A stretch of DNA of 60,000 bases from Tubulanus polymorphus (taxonomy: Eukaryota; Nemertea; Palaeonemertea; Tubulaniformes; Tubulanidae), in NCBI RefSeq assembly GCF_964204645.1, contig NC_134029.1, forward strand, positions 14,500,850-14,560,849. Reading direction: 5' to 3'. The stretch's first letter is position 1; the number at the start of each line of letters is the position of its first letter. The notes below the pieces were generated by a model, which saw nothing but the letters and a program-made list of their open reading frames with translations, was not told the origin of the DNA and ran no database searches. Both the position numbers and the translations under genes were made by a program. This document shows, in pieces, positions 1 through 9,767 of the stretch.

Positions 1-215
1 AGATACTGCATGGGAATTTTGATAAATCCACGTTATAAAGGCACTGTCGAGCCGTAAACATCGGAAATTTGGCTCCGTTCAATTAGTAGCCATGTTGTAT
101 TTTCTTTCCGAAATTTCTCTCTTCTTTATGAGGAAGAGCTATCGAATTATTCCCTCTCTTCTCCACAATCAATTTCAAAGTCAATTTTACGAATTTATTG
201 CTGAGCGGGTCCGAG

Positions 216-548
216 CACAGGGGCTCGTATCAGAGTTGTAGGTAATGTAAAAACGATAATCTGTTAATCCAATGTATATAGTATATATAAAATAACAAGG
301 GGGCTAACGACGCTCACAAACTCCTCAACTTCAGTCGCTTACTTTTTCGTTATTTTTCATCTGATTTTGATAATCCAGGCATGATATGAAAGCTAATACC
401 TTCCTGCTTCTAACGAAACTAATCCCGTTAATTTCCGATGAATAGTTCGTGAATTATATGTCTTTGAACGCGAAATTAGGGCCGAAATCGCCTGGACCGA
501 AAATGCTATGACGCCGGTTTTTGCCGATTTCGAAATTTAAAACGTTGA
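216..548. repeat. Single arm of foldback (hAT-like) element
   Basis: The sequence starts CACAGGGGCTCG and matches the outer half of the foldback element at 12,199-13,430. It is cut off at AACGTTGA, where the left palindrome arm carries its 2.86-kb deletion. The bases before it (GGTCCGAG) are the reverse complement of the target duplication CTCGGACC seen at the full copy. Confidence 0.85.
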
Positions 549-972
549 TCACTACAGAATTTGTAATCCATAAAAGACAAAATCAACATCAGCCGGAAAC
601 CCAGACCAGATCAATTCATAATTTATTGATTGAATCTACACTACAATATATGTATCTATTCTAAATCATAGTACGTTCTTATCTGTAAATTCACTCAATC
701 TATTGACTCAGCAGGTGCTTAAGATGAGTTCTTAATAGGACAGATTCATTTTTAAGCATGGTGATAATACAGTATCATGATGTTTGAATGCCAAAATAAA
801 TGCCTGGTCAAATAAATTAATATTTGTGATTGTACGTCCGCGTATGTTCGGTTTCAAAGCTGAATCATATTTGACGTTTACACAGCATATTAGGTTCGAA
901 TCTGTCAATGCATTTTATTCTATGTATCGATATTTCAATTTACTACAATTCCCATCTTTCTGAATGGCTTTG
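549..972. other. Non-coding repeat sequence
   Basis: No credible gene is visible. The stretch is shared with the right palindrome arm (9,768-10,230), which has an extra ~40 bp near 10,082-10,120. Confidence 0.6.
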
Positions 973-1005
973 CAGAAAACCCGTCATCGCTGCTTGGCAG
1001 CTATA
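973..1005 (-). repeat. 33-bp TATAGCTGC...TTTTCTG motif, copy 1
   Basis: Read on the minus strand it begins TATAGCTGCC, holds a GCTGC/GCAGC mini-stem, and ends GGGTTTTCTG. The same 33 bp occur at 9,735, 13,765 and 47,618 with little similarity on either side. Confidence 0.8.
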
Positions 1006-1023
1006 TTTTTTATCAAAATTGAA

Positions 1024-1345
1024 TTAACATGTAATAATTCTTTTCATAATCTCATTCTCTTTTGTTTCTTCTCTTTTGAATTTTAAGTATTCATCTAAGT
1101 TGCAACCATAAGCAACTGTATGAATTCCATCATCTATAATATATCTTTTATCATCGAAAGGATTTAAACTTATCTTCTCTATCTCTTCAATAAACATTTC
1201 ATGATCTTCAGATCTTAAACATTTCATCTTATGTTTTCTAACTTCTTCATTGAATATACAATTGATGTAATCTTCGAAATGAATGTTTTTTTTCTACTAT
1301 ACTTTTGGTAATTCCTTTTAACTTTTTAGCTTCATGAGTTTTAGT
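1024..1345 (-). pseudogene. Protein-primed DNA polymerase B, 3' remnant (Polinton type)
   Basis: The last ~100 codons match what I know of the C-terminal end of Polinton/Maverick family-B polymerases. A FEDY-type stretch is followed by a conserved DDKRYIIDDGIHTVAYG block near the end. The reading frame shifts at a run of eight A/T near 1,291, where one extra base separates two frames. Everything upstream, including the exonuclease and palm motifs, is missing. The 5' side of the remnant runs into the 1,354-1,622 hairpin, whose outer edge still reads as polymerase codons. This polymerase normally copies the element's own DNA from a protein primer. Confidence rests on the C-terminal motif alone. 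Confidence 0.7.
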
Positions 1346-1353
1346 TTTATATG

Positions 1354-1622
1354 AGTAATAGGGATAATGGGCTTTCATACCAAAGGTCGAAAGTTCGAGC
1401 TCATAAAAAATGAAAAATATGAAAATAATAACAATTTCTATTTGAATTAGTAGCGAAACTCATATAAAATGAAAAATAATTCTCGCACACTCGAATTTAT
1501 TTTTCATTTTATTTGAGTTTCACTCCTAATTCAAATAGAAATTATTATTATTTTCATATTATTCATTTTTTACTCACTAGCCCTTTCAACCTTTGATATG
1601 AAAGCCCATTATCCCTATTACT
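1354..1622. repeat. 270-bp hairpin (AGTAATAGGG...CCCTATTACT)
   Basis: The two ~130-bp halves are inverted copies starting AGTAATAGGGATAATGGGC. The loop region holds a CTCGCACACTCGAATTTAT-like sequence. One outer edge is continuous with polymerase coding sequence and the other with the upstream region of the HNH gene. Degraded relatives are at 42,700 and 45,885, so this looks like a terminal or junction structure of the element family. The 5' AGT start fits Polinton termini, but no target duplication is visible here. Confidence 0.7.
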
Positions 1623-1881
1623 CTTAAAATATTAATATACATGAATAAAATATATATGAATAACATATAAATTGATAGATTATTCAATATAAAAGTGTGA
1701 GTAAAGTGTAAGCTCTTATAGAATAGATATATAGATATATTTATAACATTATTTCAATATTCATATTTGTATGAGTTAGATTTTTAAACATTAAAAGTGT
1801 TAGTAAAGTGTGATTGAAATAATACATGATATAAATCATTGAACTTCTAAAATCAATTTAGTAAAAAAATATGTATAATAA
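1623..1881 (+). promoter_or_regulatory. Upstream region with GTGAGTAAAGTGT repeats
   Basis: An A/T-rich region upstream of the HNH gene. It holds two copies of AAAAGTGT(G/T)AGTAAAGTGT (near 1,690 and 1,792). The second continues GATTGAAATAATACAT. Three related copies lie at 46,040-46,256 before another gene of this family. The gene then starts at ATAATAAATG. The repeats could be promoter elements or replication iterons. Confidence 0.55.
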
Positions 1882-2559
1882 ATGGAACCAGAACAACCAC
1901 AAACTATCAATATTACAAATAACACTGGCGTCATAAATATATACTACAAGAAGTGTTCTAAATGTGAATTAGATAAATTAGCTATAACAGAATTCAGTAA
2001 GCGTAAGATTAGCAAAGATGGTTTTCAATATTGTTGTAAAACTTGTTTTAAACTATATACCAAACAATACCGAGAAGATAATATAGAACATTATAATTAT
2101 TATATGGCAGAATATATGAGAGAAAGATATCAAACAGATCTTAATTTTAGATTGAAACAATGCTTAAGATCTAGATTAACACAATTATTCAACAAAGAAA
2201 CACATTCAGAAACACTATCTAATTTATTGGGTTGTACAGATGAATTTTTCATATCATGGATAATATATCAATTCGATGATAAAATGAATATAGATAATTA
2301 TGGTGAATACTTTCATATTGATCATGTGTTACCAATATCTAAATTTAACATGAATATGGAATACAATAAAAAACTTATTTGGAATTGGAAGAATTTAAGA
2401 CCTTTAGAAAAGAAGGAAAACATAATTAAATCTAATAAACTAGATTTACAGTTATATTTAGAACAGTTAACAAAGGCAAAGAAATTTATTGATCAATGGA
2501 ACAATGATCCAAATAATGAACAATACGTTGAGGAATTTGATATCAAGGATCCGAAATGA
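1882..2559 (+). CDS. HNH endonuclease (Polinton-associated)
   Basis: 225 aa, intact. The N-terminal half has two CxxC pairs (KCSKCE near residue 24 and CCKTCF near 52) that could bind zinc. The C-terminal half has an HNH core: HIDHVLPIS near residue 148, NWKNLRP near 171, then KKENIIKSN. That order is typical of HNH nucleases in large DNA viruses and mobile elements. The A/T-rich start ATAATAAATG is shared with the other element genes. It is the first gene of a plus-strand block here. The right palindrome arm keeps only its first third, and a third copy at 41.8-42.5 kb is broken. Its role, homing-like cutting or DNA processing, is inferred. Confidence 0.8.
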   Translation: MEPEQPQTINITNNTGVINIYYKKCSKCELDKLAITEFSKRKISKDGFQYCCKTCFKLYTKQYREDNIEHYNYYMAEYMRERYQTDLNFRLKQCLRSRLTQLFNKETHSETLSNLLGCTDEFFISWIIYQFDDKMNIDNYGEYFHIDHVLPISKFNMNMEYNKKLIWNWKNLRPLEKKENIIKSNKLDLQLYLEQLTKAKKFIDQWNNDPNNEQYVEEFDIKDPK

Positions 2560-2870
2560 CTTATCTGATAGTTATAATTACTGCTCCTAATAGATAAACA
2601 AAAGTAGTGAGATATCAAATAGAATTCAAATAAAATATATTAAAAAAACAATAACTTCAACTAGCCATTATTTCTATTTTAATTTTTGATATTTTCTTTT
2701 ACAATTCTTTTCAAAAGAGAATACTTTATATTTTGAATAGATTCAAATAGAAATTCTTTAAATTCAAATAGCTAGTACCAGTAGTCAATACTAGAATTCT
2801 TTAACTTTAACTATCTAGTATCATTTTATAATACTTATAATATTTTTCTTATTAAATTTCTCCAATATAA
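2560..2870. other. A/T-rich intergenic repeats
   Basis: Short diverged repeats of AATTCAAATAG- and CTAGTA-like words with no reading frame. The final 30 bases (polyT and AATATAAATG) form the start context of the next gene. Confidence 0.5.
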
Positions 2871-3479
2871 ATGTCAAAGAAATCGAGTAAGAATAGTATT
2901 GATATTGAAAAAACATTAGATGATTTGGGTATTAGTGATAATAAGGATCCAGTTGTTTCTAATTCTATTCAAGTTAATTGTAAAATAGATTATGAATACT
3001 ATTTATATTGTAAGCATCATCTAGAACTATTGATTGCCGGTGGAAAAACTAAGGAGTTTTTAAATAGAATCATTACTTTTCAAGAACTAGACTCTATGAA
3101 ACCAGATAAAGTAATAAAATATTTTAAGATTTATGAAGAAGCTAGATTAGCTAGAATAAATGATTCTATTTCAGATGGTATTGTCAAATGTTATTCTAAG
3201 TTATGTAACCGGTTAATACCAATTGATGATGAAAATAAATTATATAGTGATTTGAAAAATGACTATTTAGTTATGACTGAATTACAAAAATGGGTTGGTT
3301 ATGCTTCATTCCAATTAGGATCGGTTATGACATTAATTTCTACTGGTGTCATAACATTTTCGAATATTAAGCCTATGGAATATAAATCAGGTAAGAACGA
3401 AACAGATGACGCTGTACTACAACCAAACAGTGAAACAGAAAATGAATCAGAACAAAAATTAACTAAAATAAATGAGTGA
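2871..3479 (+). CDS. Conserved Polinton-associated protein, 202 aa
   Basis: Intact 202-aa protein of unknown function. It is predicted mostly helical, with a tyrosine-rich YEYYLYCKHH stretch near residue 43 and a hydrophobic segment near 150-168 (SFQLGSVMTLISTGVITF) that could be a membrane helix. The acidic tail is repetitive. It starts at AATATAAATG, and its last 8 nt overlap the next gene (ATGAGTGA). Copies at 7,830-8,438 and 39,986-40,570 keep the same place in the gene order, so it is a core gene of this element family. Confidence 0.75.
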   Translation: MSKKSSKNSIDIEKTLDDLGISDNKDPVVSNSIQVNCKIDYEYYLYCKHHLELLIAGGKTKEFLNRIITFQELDSMKPDKVIKYFKIYEEARLARINDSISDGIVKCYSKLCNRLIPIDDENKLYSDLKNDYLVMTELQKWVGYASFQLGSVMTLISTGVITFSNIKPMEYKSGKNETDDAVLQPNSETENESEQKLTKINE

Positions 3480-3836
3480 TGGCGTTAAGAAAAAGCCTAG
3501 ATCCGAGAAACAAACTAAATGGGCAAGAGAATTAGGTAAAAGATCTTCAGAATTAAAAAAAGCTAAGAAAAAGAAATTAACTGAAATGAATCACAGACTT
3601 TATCTGATATTGATTCAAATAATAATCCATCTTATTCTTCTAATGCTGGAAGTAATTATAAATTATATATTACAATTGGATTAGTAACAGTTATTATATT
3701 ATCCGGTGTAATATATAAATCAAAATTCAAATCTAATGATAAAGATGATTCCAATTAAATAAACCTATTATACCAGAAAATAAATCAAATGATAAAGTCA
3801 TTGAAAATAACCCAAGATTATTATTAATGGATTAAA
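3472..3836 (+). pseudogene. Basic N-terminus plus single-TM protein, frameshifted
   Basis: It opens with a lysine-rich stretch (KKKPRSEKQTKWARELGKRS). After a small frameshift near 3,585 the next frame encodes a polar linker, a hydrophobic helix (near 3,658-3,715) and a charged end. A further shift near 3,756 leads to a tail that stops at 3,836. The homologue at 39,757-39,993 reads through the first shift site. Basic DNA-binding start plus membrane anchor suggests a virion or core protein, but this is inference. Confidence 0.6.
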
Positions 3837-3841
3837 ATAAG

Positions 3842-4320
3842 ATGAAAAAAGAACAATATTTAAGAGAGTTATATTATAACCCAGAAAGTGAAGTATCATA
3901 TTCTAACGTTTCAGAATTATGGAATAAAATTAAATCTGATAATGAAAATGGCGCCATACGGCACCCACATGGTGGTATAAAATATAGCGAATTAAAATCA
4001 TGGTTACAAAATCAACCAACATATCAAATTCATAAGAAAATGGATAAAACTTATTTAACAAGAAAAGTTATGGTTTCATATATCGATCAACAATGGCAAG
4101 CAGATTTAATTGACATGAAGAACTTAGAAGAACACAACAAAGGATATTTCTGGATATTAAATGTTATAGATATATTCAGTAGATACGCATGGTCAATTCC
4201 AATCAAAAATAAAACTGGTATAGAAGTAACAAATGCTTTTAAATCAATATTTAAAGAAGCTATTCCAGATAAGATACAATTTGATGAAGGTAAAGAGTTT
4301 TATAACAAACATTTTAAACA
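3842..4320 (+). pseudogene. Retroviral-type integrase, 5' fragment
   Basis: The first ~160 codons of a DDE integrase of the Polinton class. A helical N-terminal part is followed by the start of the rve core: first Asp in WQADLIDM (near 4,100), FSRYAWSIPIKN, then the second Asp in QFDEGKEF (near 4,285). The gene is cut at KHFK by the repeat beginning at 4,321, so the third catalytic residue and tail are absent. The minus-strand copy at 38,760-39,765 retains them. A 27-nt in-frame insert lies at 3,950. Confidence 0.85.
3950..3976 (+). other. 27-nt in-frame palindromic insert (integrase gene)
   Basis: Compared with the integrase at 39,713, exactly 27 nt lie between GAAAAT and ATAAAAT. They begin GGCGCCATACGGCACC and add nine codons (GAIRHPHGG). 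A sequence identical at 23 of 27 positions interrupts the same GAAAAT/ATAAAA context in an unrelated gene at 52,825. Confidence 0.85.
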
Positions 4321-5581
4321 AGAGCCCCAAGGGGCACAATGGCCAGCCTGTCAGATTTGCTTTTTATAAATGATGTAATCTGTGGGTTATATTTATCAAT
4401 ATACACTCCCTGCTCAATGTCATTTACATACTACAATCGTGTGTTAACACAGACAGCAGGAGCGAATGTAATATAGAAATACTAAGTTATTGTATTGTTC
4501 AACGCCCCTGGTGGCCATGTACAAAAACCAATGAGCTTGAAACTCACCAAGATCATAGACCATGTCATGAGCTACATCTTTCCAATTGATTGTGGTAGCA
4601 AAATATGCATAGGTACGAATGTAATATAGAAATACTAAGTTATTGTATTGTTCAACGCCCCCTGGTGGCCATAAACAAAAACCAATGAGCTTGAAACTCA
4701 CCTCAATCATAGAACATGTCATGAGCTACAACTTTCCAATTAATTATGGTAGCAAAATATGCTTAAGTATCAAAATGATGTGGCAAAACTTTTTTTCCAC
4801 CTACGAATGAGTACTGATGACCCCAAGATGGCCGCCAATTGCGTCATAATTGCCTGGTCAAAAATACCCTCTCGGATATAAAAGATCCCTTTCCAAAGAA
4901 TACCCATTACAAATTGCAATGAAAAATGGCACACCATTAGAAAGCTACAGGACTCAGAATTCAGGCCAAAATTAAAATGTTTGGGAACAAAAAAGGTCAC
5001 AGGACGGCCATCTTGAGTCCGATCGACCCAATTTTTCTCATGCCGATGGGCCCTTGGGGGATACAAATATATACGAATGATCAAGGTTATTGATAAAAGT
5101 GTCTTCAAAATTTCCCTCGAAAACTTCTAAAATGTGTAAAAAGTGCTGATTTTGGCGAACAACAATGGCTGTCAGTCGGCCATCTTGAATCTGACAGGGC
5201 CAGTTTTTGGCCTGAAGATGTGTCTAGGGTAGATACACGTATAAACCTAATATCAAGACATTACCTTGAAGCGTCTTCAAAACTTTGGAACTCTCACGAA
5301 CTATCTAGATGGTTATCTCTCGACTCAATAGCTTCAAGACCCATCTCAAAACAACTTTGTTCCATGCAGCATACCATTAACTCTCGGAAAGCGAATTGGA
5401 TTTAACATTTTTTTTGTCTGAATAAAATTTGATTGAATTTGCAATTCGAGCACATGGCTAATTAGCATATCAAGTTCATACACTCGATTTGGGAAAAGCA
5501 ATTTTTTGCGAACCTTGCGCAATTGTCAAGGATGAATTTTCTGTAGAGCAAATGAAAATTCCTCCCAAACACCAAATCAAC
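4321..5581. mobile_element. Repeat with ~150-bp units and CTCF-like sites, left arm copy
   Basis: It begins GAGCCCCAAGGGGCACAATG at the broken integrase. It contains two ~150-bp units, each with a CGCCCC(C)TGGTGGCC word (4,501-4,517 and 4,651-4,670). Downstream segments such as GGCGGCCATCTTGG and GTCTTCAAAA are shared with the repeat at 33,944-35,185. The open frames inside carry no recognisable domain. This is non-autonomous transposon or satellite-like DNA. Confidence 0.7.
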
Positions 5582-5727
5582 CGTCTGAACAATTTTGTCA
5601 CAACCAACATTTCGTTTACAGAAATCAGGTGTTCACGTGAACCCGCGGTATCGTCTATTGTTTTACTTCCGGGTTTTATTTTAAGATTTAAAACCGTATT
5701 TCAAGATCGATTTCTATGAAATCTTTA
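5582..5727. other. Palindrome spacer
   Basis: This 146-bp stretch is unique between the two arms. It contains a CACGTGA-like word and ordinary A/T-rich sequence. I see no gene in it. Confidence 0.8.
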
Positions 5728-6988
5728 GTTGATTTGGTGTTTGGGAGGAATTTTCATTTGCTCTACAGAAAATTCATCCTTGACAATTGCGCAAGGTTCG
5801 CAAAAAATTGCTTTTCCCAAATCGAGTGTATGAACTTGATATGCTAATTAGCCATGTGCTCGAATTGCAAATTCAATCAAATTTTATTCAGACAAAAAAA
5901 ATGTTAAATCCAATTCGCTTTCCGAGAGTTAATGGTATGCTGCATGGAACAAAGTTGTTTTGAGATGGGTCTTGAAGCTATTGAGTCGAGAGATAACCAT
6001 CCAGATAGTTCGTGAGAGTTCCAAAGTTTTGAAGACGCTTCAAGGTAATGTCTTGATATTAGGTTTATACGTGTATCTACCCTAGACACATCTTCAGGCC
6101 AAAAACTGGCCCTGTCAGATTAAAGATGGCCGACTGACAGCCATTGTTGTTCGCCAAAATCAGCACTTTTTACACATTTTAGAAGTTTTCGAGGGAAATT
6201 TTGAAGACACTTTTATCAATAACCTTGATCATTCGTATATATTTGTATCCCCCAAGGGCCCATCGGCATGAGAAAAATTGGGTCGATCGGACTCAAGATG
6301 GCCGTCCTGTGACCTTTTTTGTTCCCAAACATTTTAATTTTGGCCTGAATTCTGAGTCCTGTAGCTTTCTAATGGTGTGCCATTTTTCATTGCAATTTGA
6401 AATGGGTATTCTTTGGAAAGGGATCTTTTATGTCCGAGAGGGTATTTTTGACCAGGCAATTATGACGCAATTGGCGGCCATCTTGGGGTCATCAGTACTC
6501 ATTCGTAGGTGGAAAAAAAGTTTTGTCACATCATTTTGATACTTAAGCATATTTTGCTACCATAATTAATTGGAAAGTTGTAGCTCATGACATGTTCTAT
6601 GATTGAGGTGAGTTTCAAGCTCATTGGTTTTTGTTTATGGCCACCAGGGGGCGTTGAACAATACAATAACTTAGTATTTCTATATTACATTCGTACCTAT
6701 GCATATTTTGCTACCACAATCAATTGGAAAGATGTAGCTCATGACATGGTCTATGATCTTGGTGAGTTTCAAGCTCATTGGTTTTTGTACATGGCCACCA
6801 GGGGCGTTGAACAATACAATAACTTAGTATTTCTATATAACATTCGCTCCTGCTGTCTGTGTTAACACACGATTGTAGTATGTAAATGACATTGAGCAGG
6901 GAGTGTATATTGATAAATATAACCCACAGATCACATCATTTATAAAAAGCAAATCTGACAGGCTGGCCATTGTGCCCCTTGGGGCTCT
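5728..6988. mobile_element. Repeat with CTCF-like sites, right arm copy
   Basis: Inverted copy of 4,321-5,581 in the palindrome, with a few substitutions. The CTCF-like words are at 6,639-6,656 and 6,791-6,808 (GGCCACCAGGGG(G)CG). Confidence 0.7.
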
Positions 6989-7467
6989 TGTTTAAAATGT
7001 TTGTTATAAAACTCTTTACCTTCATCAAATTGTATCTTATCTGGAATAGCTTCTTTAAATATTGATTTAAAAGCATTTGTTACTTCTATACCAGTTTTAT
7101 TTTTGATTGGAATTGACCATGCGTATCTACTGAATATATCTATAACATTTAATATCAAGAAATATCCTTTGTTGTGTTCTTCTAACTTCTTCATGTCAAT
7201 TAAATCTGCTTGCCATTGTTGATCGATATATGAAACCATAACTTTTCTTGTTAAATAAGTTTTATCCATTTTCTTATGAATTTGATATGTTGGTTGAATT
7301 TGTAACCATGATTTTAATTCGCTATATTTTATACCACCATGTGGGTGCCGTATGGCGCCATTTTCATTATCAGATTTAATTTTATTCCATAATTCTGAAA
7401 CGTTAGAATATGATACTTCACTTTCTGGGTTATAATATAACTCTCTTAAATATTGTTCTTTTTTCAT
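6989..7467 (-). pseudogene. Integrase 5' fragment, right arm
   Basis: Mirror copy of 3,842-4,320 with three or four amino-acid changes. It is truncated at the same point, so the truncation predates the palindrome or was copied with it. Confidence 0.85.
7333..7359 (-). other. 27-nt palindromic insert, right arm copy
   Basis: Same insert as 3,950-3,976, identical as read, so it was present before the arms were duplicated. Confidence 0.85.
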
Positions 7468-7472
7468 CTTAT

Positions 7473-7837
7473 TTTAATCCATTAATAATAATCTTGGGTT
7501 ATTTTCAATGACTTTATCATTTGATTTATTTTCTGGTATAGTAGGTTTATTTAATTGGAATCATCTTTATCATTAGATTTGAATTTTGATTTATATATTA
7601 CACCGGATAATATAATAACTGTTACTAATCCAATTGTAATATATAATTTATAATTACTTCCAGCATTAGAAGAATAAGATGGATTATTATTTGAATCAAT
7701 ATCAGATAAAGTCTGTGATTCATTTCAGTTAATTTCTTTTTCTTAGCTTTTTTTAATTCTGAAGATCTTTTACCTAATTCTCTTGCCCATTTAGTTTGTT
7801 TCTCGGATCTAGGCTTTTTCTTAACGCCATCACTCAT
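7473..7837 (-). pseudogene. Basic/TM protein, right arm
   Basis: Mirror copy of 3,472-3,836 with the same first frameshift. Confidence 0.6.
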
Positions 7838-8438
7838 TTATTTTAGTTAATTTTTGTTCTGATTCATTTTCTGTTTCACTGTTTGGTTGTAGTACAGCGT
7901 CATCTGTTTCGTTCTTACCTGATTTATATTCCATAGGCTTAATATTCGAAAATGTTATGACACCAGTAGAAATTAATGTCATAACCGATCCTAATTGGAA
8001 TGAAGCATAACCAACCCATTTTTGTAATTCAGTCATAACTAAATAGTCATTTTTCAAATCACTATATAATTTATTTTCATCATCAATTGGTATTAACCGG
8101 TTACATAACTTAGAATAACATTTGACAATACCATCTGAAATAGAATCATTTATTCTAGCTAATCTAGCTTCTTCATAAATCTTAAAATATTTTATTACTT
8201 TATCTGGTTTCATAGAGTCTAGTTCTTGAAAAGTAATGATTCTATTTAAAAACTCCTTAGTTTTTCCACCGGCAATCAATAGTTCTAGATGATGCTTACA
8301 ATATAAATAGTATTCATAATCTATATTACAATTAACTTGAATAGAATTAGAAACAACTGGATCCTTATTATCACTAATACCCAAATCATCTAATGTTTTT
8401 TCAATATCAATACTATTCTTACTCGATTTCTTTGACAT
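7830..8438 (-). CDS. Conserved Polinton-associated protein, 202 aa (right arm)
   Basis: Intact. One residue differs from the left-arm copy (K to N near residue 38). Function unknown. It shares the 8-nt overlap with the downstream gene. Confidence 0.75.
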   Translation of the reverse strand: MSKKSSKNSIDIEKTLDDLGISDNKDPVVSNSIQVNCNIDYEYYLYCKHHLELLIAGGKTKEFLNRIITFQELDSMKPDKVIKYFKIYEEARLARINDSISDGIVKCYSKLCNRLIPIDDENKLYSDLKNDYLVMTELQKWVGYASFQLGSVMTLISTGVITFSNIKPMEYKSGKNETDDAVLQPNSETENESEQKLTKINE

Positions 8439-8589
8439 TTATATTGGATAAATTTAATAAGAAAAATATTATAAGTATTATAAAATGATACTAGATAGTT
8501 AAAGTTAAAGAATTCTAGTATTGACTACTGGTACTAGCTATTTGAATTTAAAGAATTTCTATTTGAATCTATTCAAAATATAAAGTATC

Positions 8590-8857
8590 TAAAATTAAGA
8601 TCTGTTTGATATCTTTCTCTCATATATTCTGCCATATAATAATTATAATGTTCTATATTATCTTCTCGGTATTGTTTGGTATATAGTTTAAAACAAGTTT
8701 TACAACAATATTGAAAACCATCTTTGCTAATCTTACCCTTACTGAATTCTGTTATAGCTAATTTATCTAATTCACATTTAGAACACTTCTTGTAGTATAT
8801 ATTTATGACGCCAGTGTTATTTGTAATATTGATAGTTTGTGGTTGTTCTGGTTCCAT
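8590..8857 (-). pseudogene. HNH endonuclease, 3'-truncated (right arm)
   Basis: Codons 1 to about 90 match the left arm. A ~564-bp deletion then joins the gene to the downstream spacer, removing the HNH core. The break has at most a 2-bp (AT) microhomology. The zinc-binding-like N-terminal half remains. Confidence 0.8.
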
Positions 8858-9116
8858 TTATTATACATATTTTTTTACTAAATTGATTTTAGAAGTTCAA
8901 TGATTTATATCATGTATTATTTCAATCACACTTTACTAACACTTTTAATGTTTAAAAATCTAACTCATACAAATATGAATATTGAAATAATGTTATAAAT
9001 ATATCTATATATCTATTCTATAAAAGCTTACACTTTACTCACACTTTTATATTGAATAATCTATCAATTTATATGTTATTCATATATATTTTATTCATGT
9101 ATATAAATATTTTAAG
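8858..9116 (-). promoter_or_regulatory. GTGAGTAAAGTGT repeat region, right arm
   Basis: Mirror copy of 1,623-1,881 with the same two repeat copies. Confidence 0.5.
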
Positions 9117-9386
9117 AGTAATAGGGATAATGGGCTTTCATATCAAAGGTTGAAAGGGCTAGTGAGTAAAAAAATGAAAAATATGAAAATAATAATAATT
9201 TCTATTTGAATTAGGAGTGAAACTCATATAAAATGAAAAATAAATTCGAGTGTGCGAGAATTATTTTTCATTTTATATGAGTTTCGCTACTAATTCAAAT
9301 AGAAATTGTTATTATTTTCATATTTTTCATTTTTTATGAGCTCGAACTTTCGACCTTTGGTATGAAAGCCCATTATCCCTATTACT
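9117..9386. repeat. 270-bp hairpin, right arm
   Basis: Mirror copy of 1,354-1,622. The inner edge runs in frame into the polymerase remnant that follows. Confidence 0.7.
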
Positions 9387-9716
9387 CATATAAAACTAAA
9401 ACTCATGAAGCTAAAAAGTTAAAAGGAATTACCAAAAGTATAGTAGAAAAAAAACATTCATTTCGAAGATTACATCAATTGTATATTCAATGAAGAAGTT
9501 AGAAAACATAAGATGAAATGTTTAAGATCTGAAGATCATGAAATGTTTATTGAAGAGATAGAGAAGATAAGTTTAAATCCTTTCGATGATAAAAGATATA
9601 TTATAGATGATGGAATTCATACAGTTGCTTATGGTTGCAACTTAGATGAATACTTAAAATTTAAAAGAGAATAAACAAAAGAGAATGAGATTATGAAAAG
9701 AATTATTACATGTTAA
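9387..9716 (+). pseudogene. PolB 3' remnant, right arm
   Basis: Mirror of 1,024-1,345. It has the same one-base excess in the A8 run, plus an arm-specific nonsense TAA at 9,672-9,674 where the left arm has GAA. The shared frameshift is older than the palindrome and the stop is younger. Confidence 0.7.
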
Positions 9717-9734
9717 TTCAATTTTGATAAAAAA

Positions 9735-9767
9735 TATAGCTGCCAAGCAGCGATGACGGGTTTTCTG
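9735..9767 (+). repeat. 33-bp TATAGCTGC motif, copy 2
   Basis: Mirror of the copy at 973. It lies 18 bp after the polymerase stop codon. Confidence 0.8.

Larger units (their letters stand above)
1..5581. repeat. Left arm of giant palindrome
   Basis: This arm is the reverse complement of 5,728-13,645. Position 1 pairs with 13,645 and 5,581 with 5,728. The arms differ by scattered substitutions and a few large gaps, so they appear highly similar by eye. The left arm lacks 2,863 bp that the right arm has (10,231-13,093). The junction at about 543 falls on a shared TCAAC, as expected of a microhomology deletion. The left arm keeps about 564 bp of the HNH gene that the right arm has lost. The arm may extend left of the window. 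Confidence 0.93.

Noticed and set aside
1354-1370. TAGGGATAA resembles the start of the I-SceI homing site
   Set aside because: Only nine bases match and the rest of the 18-bp site does not. It reads as polymerase codons on one strand.
4770-5108. 112-aa frame and neighbours in the palindrome centre (mirror at 6,201-6,539)
   Set aside because: They lie inside a non-coding repeat family that also occurs, without the frame, at 34.1-34.5 kb.
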